In this document: in pieces, positions 1 to 11,035 of the stretch
How positions within the stretch are numbered: the stretch's first letter is position 1
Layout of the letters: each line of letters begins with the position of its first letter
Made by a program: the position numbers and the translations under genes
From: Muscardinus avellanarius
Taxonomy: Eukaryota; Chordata; Mammalia; Rodentia; Gliridae
Length of the DNA stretch: 64,000 bases
Direction of reading: 5' to 3'
NCBI GenBank assembly: GCA_963383645.1
Contig: OY726561.1
Coordinates: 31,910,826 to 31,974,825, forward strand
The notes under the pieces: generated by a model
Told to the model about the DNA's origin: nothing
Seen by the model: only the letters and a program-made list of their open reading frames with translations
The model's database searches: none

Positions 1-1015
1 GTTAAAGAATAATGCTTTGTTTATCATGAAATTATAACTTTCTTCATTAAGTCAGTAACTATTGGCTTTTTTCTACTAAAAATGTCTTTTCTCTGTAATA
101 AACATGTTACTTTATTAGAAAACCAATTGTGTATATGCAGTATTATTATCTACTGTTACTACCCCCTAATTATTATTTCTAGTTAAATGGTATATAGGGG
201 TGCTCAGTTTATAGAGAAAAGTAATGGAAAAAAGTTTGTAAAGAGTTAGCATGTCATTCATCTACAGGAGTAGAAACATCTCTCCAATATTTGCATATCA
301 GTGACATTGAAATGTAATAGTCCACAAGATAATGGCCATTTATCTCCTTCCCTAAAATAATGTTCAAGGTCTCATTTTGAATTTTCTTGAGGCAAATGAG
401 GACCTCAAGGTGTTTATAATTGGGAGTTATTAAGTGCAAAATACAAGTGAAGGGTACTTAAAAGGGACAGAAAAAGTCAGTTTCCTATTGATTTGACGGG
501 GGTAGGATAAATGTGTGGCTTCTGCCCTTAATGGAAGTGGATTGTTCGAGGATGTGCCAGTGAGACTGGTCGATTCCTGAGCTGTTGTTTACTGGGAAGG
601 ACAATATCAATTTTCCAGAGGGATGATTGGTGGGATGTCAAGGCTGTCACCCTTTCCTCCTCTGACAGACAGCCCAGTGACAATTACCAGTGAAGGGACA
701 TTGACTGCATTGCCATATACACTAGAGGATATAACTGGCAAACAAAAAAAAAGAGGAAGGCACTCCTGTAAAAAAGATATAATCAGCAGTTGTCAGGAGC
801 GGTTACATATATGATGTCTGAATATAACAGGTCCTTAGCACACTGCCTTCACCACTGAGGTTACATGTGGTCCCTTGCAGCCTGCTTAGAGAATCAATCC
901 TGGGATATTGGACAAGGGATAGAATTAATTATTGAAATTACTTCTATTTAAGAGTCAATGTCAGAACAAAAACCATATTTTCTATTGCTTATTTTTTCTC
1001 ATTAAAACAGACTGA
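1..1015. other. Unique AT-rich non-coding DNA
   Basis: No recognisable repeat, gene or RNA. Reading frames are short and have no family resemblance. Confidence 0.6.
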
Positions 1016-1197
1016 AGCCAGGAGTGGTGGAGCACGCTTGTAATTCCAGTACTTGGAAGGCTAAGACAGGAGGATTGTAGGTTCACAGCCAGCCTCAGCT
1101 ACTTATTGAGGCCCTATGCAACTTAGTGACACTCTGTTTCAAAATAAAAATAGGGCTGGGGTATAGCTTAGTAGAATGCCCCTACATTCAGTCCGCG

Positions 1198-1199
<2 letters not shown>
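1016..1199 (+). mobile_element. B1-ID dimeric SINE (MEN-like), older type
   Basis: The left half begins with a degraded GCCAGGAGTGGTGG head and continues through the 7SL/B1-type text (taattccagtacttggaagg). The right half is ID/tRNA-like (gggctggggtatagctta). A linker of the form caaaataaaaatag joins them. The A-rich tail is replaced by an (AC)n run. The head is diverged and no clear TSD is visible, so this is an old copy. Confidence 0.85.

Positions 1200-1247
<48 letters not shown>
1200..1247 (+). repeat. (AC)n microsatellite at a SINE tail
   Basis: About 24 uninterrupted AC units start directly where the SINE tail should be, so the array probably grew from the tail. Confidence 0.95.
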
Positions 1248-1248
<1 letters not shown>

Positions 1249-4200
1249 CAATTTCAGTGGGCTTTAAAGTAGTATTTTTTTTTTAATTCCATAGAAAGCA
1301 TTACATGTTCAGTATGTCTCCTATGAGTTCACTTTTATGAGCTTTCCTCCTGGGTCCATGTTATTGACGAAAGTTAAATGCACCACTAATGAGTTGCATT
1401 GCATGGGTATCAGAATGAGAAGCTAAATCCCATCATTTGCCAGGCAAATGTGGAGTGTGTTAGTGTAGGGTAGACGGCACATGTGCATATAATCAGATTT
1501 TCTGTAGAGGTGCTTCTCTCAGTTCCAGGTTTTCCATTTCCTTCAATTCTAATGCTTAATAGTGTCAAATAAACTTAAAGAAAAAGATCATATTTCCAAT
1601 GCCTATAGTAGTTTTGTTAAAGTAACATATACAGAAACAAATGTCTAAATTACTCAGAACCTCTGGTAGCATCAGAACTGTTAGGCAGCTATATTTTCTG
1701 GTAATCCATAAGTGTAATTGTTTAATTCTTTGTGTTCAGTCTATTTTCTTCTTAAATATACCATATCCTGCTGGCAATTTGTTCCTTGGGAACATACACA
1801 AGAAATATGATTTCTATGGACTAACTTAGATATTTTTGTAGGAATTATCCATCTCCCTTCACCTACACACTGACAACACTTTCTAATCTAACACTCAATT
1901 GTCTGATGAGGATTGCTTTTCACAGAATTGGTCACTGTAGAGATGAAAATAATTAGATACACATGGTTGGTTCTCTCTCCCTGTGCCTGGCATGAATGAC
2001 TTACACCAAGATGGATTTCTCCTTTGTGAGAATTACTTTCCTAAATATCATTTATGTGACATAATTTTGTTCTTCTTTATTAAAAAGTAATATACATTTA
2101 TTAAAACTTTGGCAAACACAAATAAATGAATGGTATAAAATCACATGGTTTCCTACTAGAGAAAAGCATTGTGAACACTTTCATATTTGTTTTAGCTTTT
2201 GTTTGAATATTTCAATTGCTTATGTTATATATGTTCTTTAAATGTTTTGGGGGATGTTCTTTATCAGCTTGATGAATACATACATGGAAATCTACTTATT
2301 TTGATAGTAATGTATTATTTTTAAAAAGTAGGCTTCAATACTGCCAAGTGATTACATATGCAGGTTATTTTTGATTGGGCTTGTAAGATGCCAAGCAAAA
2401 GTTATCATTAATTTCCTCTCATAAACCATAAGCTAATTGATTTTCCATTGAACTCATTAAAAATAGATACTTAGCTTTTCAGAGGATTGTCTTAGAAACC
2501 CAAAGCAGAGCCCAGGTCCTCTGGGATGCCATCAACTGACCATAGCATCAGGCCTAGAATAGTGGCCCTCCTACTTGTCAGGACTGAAGCATTTGTCCTA
2601 TTTCCCAGCAGATAAACATTTGCAAGGCAAATAATAAATTAGCCATTAATCAGAAGAATGCTTGCATTCGATGAACTCTGAATGGAGTGGAGATGTCAGG
2701 TAGATAGACAAGGTAAATCAACAAGGCAAAAATCAATCACCAGGAAGAGCCACCCATAATTTAGAAGACATTGGCCCTTAAGGTTAAAGACTTTGGAAGG
2801 TAAGAACATGTTTTAAGGACAAGAGAAACTATAAAATGATGTGGGTAGGTTTTAAGAATAGATAGAATATTCATGCTATTTATACATATTTAAGCTTCCA
2901 ATCTACTAATATGTCAATTCAAAGTTTGATTTTAAAAAAGACTGCACGTATTTATTTTTAAGCTTATGCAATTAATAATTTTTCCTAGAAGATCCTTCAT
3001 ATTTTGTAAAATGTTTCCATATTATTGTTCTTTTACAAAGTAACAGCTCATCAAGTTATTTTTTCGAGAACAGGCAGAAACCTTGGTGTTTTAGTGGTCT
3101 TTTTTCTTCACTGTGTTTGCCAGTTCTATGTATGATGAAAACCCTTTCAGATCTCGATTCTTCCAGCCCATATGGTAACCTTTCCTTGGCTACTTAAAAC
3201 TCATGTGAGCCTCATTGTTACTTAACCTTTCATAACCCACAGTGTCCTCAGTTGTAAAAATAAGGCCTGATGCTGTTATTCCTTTCTGTTTACATAGAAA
3301 ACATATATGTTATGTAAATATATTACAAGGTATTATTCATATTTAATAATTTAAAAAATCAATTATTATATATCCTGTTTCTAAAGATTATATCTAATCT
3401 GTTAAAATGCATTATCTTGTTCCTATAGGTATTATATATAAAGGTTAAAAGGCCCAGTGGTTCTATAGAAGCAATATTATCTTTTGTAATTCCTTGGGGT
3501 TAGAAACTACAACCTTTGTTTTCTTAGAATTGACCATCAGGGAAATTGCTCTTGACTCCAAACACCTACCATCTGGCATCTTCTATCTGCTTATTGTAAT
3601 GTGTACTCTCTTAGGCTTTCTAAAAGATAAGTTCATAACACATTATGGACTCTGCACAAGCTTATTCATTACTTGTTTACCCAAAAGAACAAGAATGAAT
3701 GAAAATAAGCAGAATAACCATAATTCTCAGCATTGTTTCCTATCCTTATTTACTTTCTTTCTTCCCATTAATATAATTCCATCTCTAAATTAGGTTTCCT
3801 AGACAAGATAGCTTATAAAGATACCTTTTAATCAGGACAGTAACTGGGTCATGGTTACCTTATCCTTAGTTTTTCTTGACTAAGAAAATAATATTAATAA
3901 GGGATTTTTAAATGAATGCTTGAGATGTTAACAGTACCTCAAACATGGAGAACAATTAAATGTCTTGATATTTTAGAATATGTAAATCATACTTATAAAG
4001 GAAAAATGATACTTTATACAATACAGAAACTGTTAGATTAAGTAACATTTCTAATAGGTTTAGAAACAATAAAAACATTTATGCTGACACATTTTAGCTG
4101 AGCTTTAATGCTATTTGCTATATTTTATGCTTTTTAAAAATTCATTTTTAGTTAATGTTTTCTAGCCCCATATAATTGTTGTCTTTCGCTCTTACTAGAT

Positions 4201-4646
4201 AACATTAACATCAATTTCATAAAGAAATATGGAGTAATGATATGTGAATTTTGTTTATTCAAATTTTTATTTTGATCAATTCTAAAATTCATACTAATAG
4301 TAATCTATCTGCTTATAAGTTTCACTTTTAGTCTATGCTTATCAAATCTGACTCTTCCAGTCTTATTTATGAATTCTTCCTTAAATTATATAAATATGGA
4401 GCTCTCCTTCATCCTAACATAATATAAACAAAAAATTCTATAGGATTTCTTAAATAAATTAATTCCACTTAGTTTTAAAATTCAGAAAGTCTTCATAAAA
4501 GCAATGTCCTTTGAAGAAATCCTGAGATGCTAACATCTAAAAGACTTTCATAACATACATATTATTTATTGTCATTTTGAAGTCTTTCTGAAAACATAAA
4601 GCTCATTTTAATAGCTAAGGTTATAATGAGTCATATAATTCATTGC
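1248..4646. other. Unique AT-rich non-coding DNA
   Basis: About 3.4 kb with almost no recognisable repeat apart from a weak MIR fragment listed separately. Short TAATT and ATTTA-rich segments recur. No coding signal: the 99-codon frame near 3.5 kb has low complexity and resembles no family. Confidence 0.5.
3215..3290 (+). mobile_element. MIR SINE fragment
   Basis: Resembles the MIR core-sense motif: ttacttaacctttcataac, then tcctcagttgtaaaaataag, matching the consensus order (acttaacctctct, cagtttcctcatctgtaaaatggg). Strongly diverged, as expected for this ancient mammalian family. Confidence 0.4.
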
Positions 4647-4835
4647 ACTCAATTTACAAATCACATTTTTCACAACTTTGTGAAGTAAGTTCTATTGCTA
4701 TTCTCATTCTGTAGGTGAATAAACTGAGTCAAAGAGAAATTAATATAACTCACCTGAAGCTGTAGATCTAGTAGCAGTTGATCGAGCCAGAGTTTATATT
4801 TAGTCCACTCTAGACTATTCCCCTTACTGTTGGGC
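4647..4835 (-). mobile_element. MIR SINE, antisense
   Basis: Reads as the complement of the MIR consensus over much of its length: a gtgaagtaagttctattgct block, then tgtaggtgaataaactgagt (antisense of the CTCAGTTTCCTCATCTG motif), then a degraded tRNA-like 5' part (gatcgagccagagttta). Alignable but diverged. Confidence 0.65.
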
Positions 4836-4871
4836 TTTCCACTGTAATTTCTTTACATACACCTGCACACA

Positions 4872-5076
4872 TTTTTTTTTTTTTTGCAATATGGTAGGTA
4901 CTGGAGGTTGAATCCAGGGGCACTCTACCTCTGAGCCACACACCCAACCCTATTTTTTAATTCTTTATTTTGAAACAGGATCTTACTAAGTAGCTGAGGC
5001 TGGCCACAAACTTGCGATCCTCCTGTCTCAGCCTCCCAAGTACTAGGATTGCAATCTTGCGCCTCCATGCTCAGCT
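4872..5076 (-). mobile_element. B1-ID dimeric SINE
   Basis: A T14 run (complement of the tail) is followed by the ID half (tactggaggttgaatccagg), the linker and tttattttgaaacagg. The B1 half runs to a head complement (gcctccatgctcagc). It retains the ctaagtagctgaggct segment of the older subtype. Confidence 0.85.
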
Positions 5077-5810
5077 ACCTATATACATTCTTAGCCATTA
5101 GCCTGTTAAGGCTATAAGCCTTAAAATTACACTTTCAGGATCAGTTCTTTAGTTCACGTTTGTTTTGACTGTAGAGCATTGAAAAGGAAGTAGAATGAGA
5201 TAAAAACACAAATGCATATTGAAACTAAAACTGTGGAGGCTCCTAAATTTTTGAATAAGGAATTTTGACTTAACATACAACAGGGAATCATTGAAAGTTT
5301 TGAATATAAAATGACATGGTTAGAACTACTTGTTAGCAGCTGTAGAATGCACTGAAGTAGGAAAGCACTGAGGAAATCAGCAATCATCTGGAAGCTAGGG
5401 CAGTAAGTAGCCTGAGTGAGAACCCGTGAAGTCTAAGTCAGGAAGGTGACTGGGAAGGAGATAAATTGGTGAGTATGGTTTAGGTTGAAACTTCAAGAGC
5501 TGACAAGCTGGAATAGGCATGTTCCTTAATATTGAAGGAAGAATGAAGACCAGTGGCTATGGGATTTCAAATCCATTTCTGGGAATATAGAGGAGACATT
5601 GGCAGAAGCTGATATAAATAAAGGTGAATATTTAATTTGGAAAATATGTTATTTGACACATAAATGGAAAATTCATATAAAGGTTTAAAAATATAATCCT
5701 GGTAGGTAAGGAATAAAAGTCTCAGACAGAAATATAGTTTTTGGAATCATATAGTTAAAAGAAGTTGAAACCGTTTGAGTAGATGGAATCTTTAAAAAAA
5801 TGAACCTCAG
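5077..5810. other. Non-coding; possible very old LINE remnant
   Basis: The section around 5.27-5.48 kb (gaatcattgaaagttttgaa ... gacatggttagaac ... gaagtagg) faintly resembles ancient CR1/L3-type LINE text. This is an impression only. The rest is unassigned. Confidence 0.25.
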
Positions 5811-6414
5811 CCTTCTTCCTCTCCTATCCTTCCATTCTAGCTTTGCTGAGGTTTCCCCTCCATTATCTGGAGTCCCTCTGGTATTCCTAATACGCCCTAG
5901 TTTGGGCATATGAGAGAAAATGTATGTCTCTTCTCTTTCTGTGCTTGGCTGATCTCACTTAACAGTGTTCTCCAGGTCTTTCCATTTTCTTGCAAATGAC
6001 ATGATTTTGTTCTTCTTTATATAAAATTCCATTGTGTGTATTTCCCATAATTTTGCAATTCACTCATCTATTGATGGAGACCTAGGTTGGTTCCATATTT
6101 TGGCTATTGTGAATTGTTCTGCTATGAACATGAATATGCATCTGTTAATGTAGTTGTCTGATTTTAGCCCCTTTGGACAAATATCCAGGAGTGGTATAGC
6201 TGGAGGTTGAACAATGGAGGATCTACATCTGAATATGGTTAAATTTATGAATATGGTATGGTTAACCTGGACACTCATTGTTGGGATGGGGGAAGGGGCT
6301 GCAAGGGGGAGAGAGGGCACCAAGCACAGTCTGAATGTATGCTATTTTCAGTATGTTCCACATAAAATTAACAAAAATAAAGAATAAAAAATAAAAAGCT
6401 ATTTACAAATAAAC
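5811..6414 (+). mobile_element. L1 insertion with inverted 5' segment (twin-primed)
   Basis: Bases 5811 to about 6226 read as antisense L1 and contain the end of ORF2: on the minus strand the peptide includes LLDICPKGLKSD and FTIAKIWNQPRSPS, near the usual ORF2 C-terminus. The remainder is in sense orientation: a G-rich purine tract (gggatgggggaaggggctgc), then an A-rich tail near 6361-6414. A 9-bp GAACCTCAG direct repeat flanks the whole (5802-5810 and 6415-6423). The copy is 5'-truncated and the ORF2 remnant is far too short to function. Confidence 0.7.
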
Positions 6415-6423
6415 GAACCTCAG

Positions 6424-6867
6424 GAAAATGAGAGAGGAGTAAGGGTAAAAAAAGGCCAAAGAACTAGTATGATGTAGAGTAGCAAGCAGCAGGGACAGCA
6501 AGAAAAAGGGAACTAGGAAGGGAGACCCCAAAAAGGGTGATTAAGAATTGGAATAATTGACCCTTATTAACAATGAAAGACAAGAGAGTTCTGAGAAGCA
6601 GACAGTAGTCAAAATTCATATACTTCAGAGCCTAGAAGTTACTTCATCCAGAATTCTAAAGAAAAATTTTTGTTGGTAATCACTACCAAGTATCTCAAGC
6701 AATGATAGACACAGAGTAACTGCCTAAATATGAATTAGCTAATGAAAGTGTCTGACTACACAGGTATGTATATGGATTGTCCACTTGAGTACTCTTAGGG
6801 TTTTTGTGGAAGAAATTTTGATTTTAGTTTATTCATAAATATTCCATAATAAAAGTAATTTTATTTT
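6424..6867. other. Unique non-coding DNA
   Basis: Spacer between two L1 insertions. A/G-rich near 6430-6530. No gene or repeat recognised. Confidence 0.5.
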
Positions 6868-7697
6868 ATGCTTTTATTGGTGCATTATAGTCTCACATCA
6901 TAATGTAATTCATAGTAATATTGACATACATGTACAGAACACTTAATGGGCTTTCCCCCGCTCCCTACCAGCTCTCCCCCTTCCCCATACAGGATACTGT
7001 GAGGTTGGCATTGGTATCCTCCCATATGAACATAATGTCAGTGGAAGAATTTCCTTTTCTCTCCCCGTTCCTTCCCCTAGACCAACCTCCCTCACTCCAT
7101 CAGAGTTTCTCTTCCATTATCTAGAGTTTCTCTTAGATTCAGATTCCTCCCTAGGTTCCACCTATTAGAGAAACATATGACCCTTCCCTTTCTGTCACTA
7201 GCTACTCTCACTTAGCATAATGTTCCCCAGGTCCATTCATTTTTCTGCAAATGGCATTATTTTTTCTTGATTGCTGAGTAGAATTTCAATGTCTATATAT
7301 CTCCCATAATTTTATAATCCATTCACCTGTTGGTGGACACCTAGGTTGGTTCCATAAGTTGGCCATTATGAACTGGGCTGCCGTAAACATGGATATGCAT
7401 TTATTACTATAATATTCTGATTTTAGTTCCTTTGGAAAGATATCCAGGAGCAGTGTAGTTGGATCCTTTGGTAGATCATATGGATATACATTTATCACTC
7501 TAGTGCTCAAATTCTTTTCAAAAGATACTGAGGAGTCTTGTAACAACATCACTAGCAATTAGAGAAACACAAATAAACAATTCACTGAAATTCCTTTGAA
7601 CTCCATTTGGAATGTAAATCAAGAATGCAAACAATAACAAATGCTGGTGAGGATGTGGGGGAAATCGGAACTATTATACACTGTTAGTGGAAAGGCT
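6868..7697 (-). mobile_element. L1 insertion, minus strand, with inverted 5' segment
   Basis: From 6868 the L1 3' end is antisense (attggtgcattatagtctca, then a C-rich complement of the G-rich 3' UTR). From about 7090 to 7552 the ORF2 C-terminus follows; its minus-strand peptide includes LLLDIFPKELKSEYY and FTAAQFIMANLWNQPRC. At about 7553 the orientation flips: 7553-7697 is sense ORF2 DNA (agcaattagagaaacacaa ... aaatgctggtgaggatgtgg), which normally lies just upstream of the antisense part. This is the classic twin-priming layout. No clean TSD found. Confidence 0.75.
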
Positions 7698-7988
7698 TTT
7701 TTTTCCTTTTGTAGAATTAAAATCTGAAAAGCTTTACTATTTAGGAACTGCCTTTAGATATAGTTTTTCTATGTTCTTTCCAGACCTTAACAGTAAGTTT
7801 CAAACCTCCAGGTCAATTGCTAATATCTCTTCACTTCTCAGGAGACTGAATTGCTGTAGGCTATTTTTCTTAATAAATCTGCAGAAGAGAATTTAAATTT
7901 AATAGAAGACTCATGAGCATGTCTCCCTTTCAGTTATTTTTCTACATTGACATGCAAATATTTTAATGCTTTCATAATTTATAGACAC

Positions 7989-8020
7989 ATGCCAATTCAT
8001 ATATATGCCAATTCATATAT
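7989..8020. repeat. Two-copy 16-bp tandem repeat
   Basis: The unit atgccaattcatatat occurs twice in a row and is followed by AT-rich dinucleotide DNA to about 8060. Confidence 0.8.
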
Positions 8021-8285
8021 ACACATTCATATATAGTCACATATATATGTGTGTATATATTTAATGAGATTTGTGGTTTTAAAAATACTTTAGTTGACAA
8101 GAAAACATTACATTGCACATACAGATATTAGGATCAGGTAAATATGTAATTGAATATAGGCAACAAGAAAAAACTCACACTTTAAATTTGTTCATCATAA
8201 GATAAAACAATTAATATTTATTAAAAAGTGGTTTAGCACTCTTTCTTGAGTCCATTATTTTCTGTTGTTTTTATTGCTTTGGGAT

Positions 8286-8346
8286 TTGGTGGGTACTGGG
8301 GCTCATTTCCAGGGCCTTGTGCATACTACAGAGCCACACTGCTTGT
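8286..8346 (-). mobile_element. ID element fragment
   Basis: ttggtgggtactggggctca, then agggccttgtgcatactac, matches the antisense ID (tRNA-Ala-derived) consensus, including the cagggccttgtgcatgcta motif that the dimeric SINEs lack. Diverged and tail-less. Confidence 0.55.
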
Positions 8347-9235
8347 CTTTTTTTAAAAAGTGTATGCAATACTAACATTAAATATTCTTTAAAATTTTAC
8401 TTGCTTTCCAATAAAATACAAATAAGGATTGCCATTATTAAAGGAAGATCTATGTCTTTAAGAAGAGATTTTTCAACTATTAGAGTCGGGTTGAATTGTC
8501 TCTTAAAAGTTGCTGTTCTGTCTATTCTCCATTAAGGAGATAGTTTCATGGGCAGGAGACCATTTGTAATTAGATAAGGAAAACTGACAGCAGCAGTTGA
8601 GTTAGTGGCTCCCATGGAATGACAGGTATTGACTGGACCCTGGGATGTGTTTGAGACAGTGAGAGAGTCGATAAAAACATCAGGCTTGTTTGGAGTAACA
8701 CTGCTAGCAACGCTTTAATTTGAAGCCTGGAAAAAAGCCACCGACATTCTTCCCCCATGTTTAGTGTTGATGGGATCTAACACCTACATTTAATCTTCTG
8801 TTTACCACTGGAAACACTGGTAAGTGCTACATGGCACCACAAAGAAGAAATACAACAGGGGGCATATTTTCTATGGACTCTATTCTATAGCCCAAATTCA
8901 GAAAAATAAACCTCAATTGAATCACTGAACCAAGTATGGAATGAGAAACTTAAAAAAAAAGATCAATGTAGAACAAAATTGTTTCCTGAATTTGAGGAAG
9001 TGATAAAGAGTAGAAGGTATTTATGAATTTTCTTTAGGAATCCTTGTCTGTTTCTTATATACCATCTCTGTTAAATTAAGAAATGAATTTAAAAGGAATG
9101 CTGTGACATTCATAGAAATCAGTGGAATTATCTTTATGCAATTTAAAATTCTATTTTATGTTTTTGTTTAGAAGCAAAAGTATTCTTAAACATGTACCCG
9201 ATATTTTTGAAACTTCTTACATAAACAAATATACC

Positions 9236-9239
<4 letters not shown>

Positions 9240-9284
<45 letters not shown>
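9240..9284. repeat. (TA)n microsatellite
   Basis: An uninterrupted TA run of about 22 units. Self-complementary and probably length-variable. Apparent tyrosine-isoleucine frames across it are artefacts. Confidence 0.95.
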
Positions 9285-9286
<2 letters not shown>

Positions 9287-9474
9287 TGTTCTTATAAATA
9301 TATACTATAATGTTTGCACAATGTTGAAATCTCCTAACAATGCATTTCTCAGAATGAATATATTTCTTTGTTTTTAAGTGTTGCATGACTGTCTGTGACA
9401 TATTAATGCATACTTGTATGTCCTGTATGTTTTCTCCTATGATATCCACTCATAAACGTCTACACAATCACCTA

Positions 9475-9662
9475 TTTTTTTTTTTTTTTGGTGGTACTGG
9501 GGTTCCTGGAAGTCCTTCTACCTCCGGGCTACACTCCCAGACCTATTTTATTTTGGAAACAGAGTCTCTTAAGCCAGCTTGTCTGGCTTCAAACCTGCGC
9601 GATCCTCTTGTCTCCGCCTCCCACGTGCAGGGATTACAAGCATGCACAACCATAACCAGAGC
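9475..9662 (-). mobile_element. B1-ID SINE, hairpin subtype, with TSD
   Basis: T15 run, ggtggtactggggttcctgg, ctacctccgggctacactcc, then ttaagccagcttgtctggct (inverted repeat AAGCCAG/CTGGCTT) and the B1 half to tgcacaaccataacc. The 8-bp direct repeat ATCACCTA flanks it (9467-9474 and 9663-9670). The subtype lacks the ctacttagtgaggctctc segment of older copies. Confidence 0.92.
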
Positions 9663-9670
9663 ATCACCTA

Positions 9671-10756
9671 GTTTTTAATAGTGTTCATTAGAGAGCACAA
9701 GTGAAATGATTATTGCCACAGAGTTAGTTCCAGCCCATACTGCTGCAATAATTTTAACTCACTGTCAGAACTCAACACAGTATAATAAAACCTGCATATA
9801 TTTATTACTCTGAATTCAAATAATCACCTAAATGTGACCTTCAGTGTCTCATTAAACAAGGGTAGTATTGAAAAATACTCTTTATTGAAATCTCACTTGG
9901 TTGCCAGCCTTTAGTATTTTCTACCTGTTTTAACAGAGGAAATGCCAGAGATCAACTGTTTTGCTTTTTATTTATGCCAGGAAATTTCAAGGGCTCAGGG
10001 TTTCATAGTGAATCCACACTAAGCTGTTGTTAGGCTCAATAGATGACCTATGGAGATTATCTGACATGTGGTAGAGATAAGAAGCTCATAGAAAGGGCTC
10101 GTCCCTTTCTCCACTATGTGTTCTAAAGTGGTGAGTCTGTCTAGGGACTGACTTAAGCAGTGGCTGAGAATCTAATCCTGAGTTTATTAAGATGGAACTT
10201 GTTGTGCCTCATTAAACATTTTATCTCAGAATATAATTTTAAACATGTAAAATGAAAAAGTAACAAGAGATAAGAATAATATTTCAGTCATGCTGTGTTG
10301 TACACGCATAGGATTCCTAAGGTGTATGAAATGTATCTTTCTAAAGTCTACAGTGCTTAAAAAGGAAAAAACATTATGACTTAACCAAACTACTCAACCA
10401 AAAAAAATTAGTAGGTTAAAAATGCATTATTGGAACTAAGAAGAAGAATGAATTATATGATGATGAAGTTTTTAATATTTTAGAATGTATCATCAATGTT
10501 CTATGTTATTATTTTAGTAGATGCAAGTTGTCAAATATTTCAATAACACTGAAAATATTTTAAAATACAAAATCACCTTTAATTTGCCTTAAATTATTTT
10601 GTGTTGCAAACCCATTAAAGTTGATGAAATAAGGTATTATCAAATAGGAACAACTATTAATACCTCTTATATCAGTGTAATGCTTTATTATGATGTTTTT
10701 TATTTTGATACAGGTTCTTGCTATATTGTTTAAACTGCTTTTGAACTCACATGATC
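9671..10756. other. Unique non-coding DNA
   Basis: No repeat or gene recognised. AT-rich, with several short T-rich and A-rich patches. Confidence 0.5.
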
Positions 10757-10757
10757 T

Positions 10758-10780
10758 CCCCCCCCCCCCACACACACACA
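10758..10780. repeat. Poly-C followed by (AC)n
   Basis: A run of 12 C leads into (AC)5. The same C-run/AC combination occurs at the tail of the SINE near 52.1 kb, but here no SINE body is attached. Confidence 0.85.
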
Positions 10781-10818
10781 ATGAACTCTTTTAGTTAGAA
10801 TAACCTTGACTTTTTATG

Positions 10819-11016
10819 TGTGTGTGTGTGTGTGGTGGTACTGGGGTTCCTGGAAACCCTTCTACCTCCAGGCTACACTCTCAGACACCTATTTTTTTAT
10901 ATTTTTATTTGGAAACAGGGTCTCTTAAGCCAGCGAGGCTGGCTTCAAACCTGCATGATCCTCCTGTCTCCACCTCCCAAGCGCAAGGATTACAGGCGTG
11001 CGCCACCACGTCGGGC
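10819..11016 (-). mobile_element. B1-ID SINE, hairpin subtype, with TSD and (GT)n tail
   Basis: The tail complement is now a (GT)n run (10817-10834). The ID half, the linker (tatttttttatatttttattt), the inverted repeat (ttaagccagcgaggctggct) and the B1 half ending cgccaccacgtcgggc follow. Flanks repeat as ACCTTGACTTTTTATG (10803-10818) and ACCTTGA(T)nATG (11017-11035), a TSD of about 16 bp with T-run slippage. Confidence 0.92.
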
Positions 11017-11035
11017 ACCTTGATTTTTTTTTTAT

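Larger units (their letters stand above)
7698..9239. other. Unique non-coding DNA
   Basis: Apart from a short tandem repeat and one ID fragment listed separately, nothing is recognised. The 72-codon plus-strand frame at 8317-8535 starts inside the ID fragment and is not gene-like. Confidence 0.5.
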
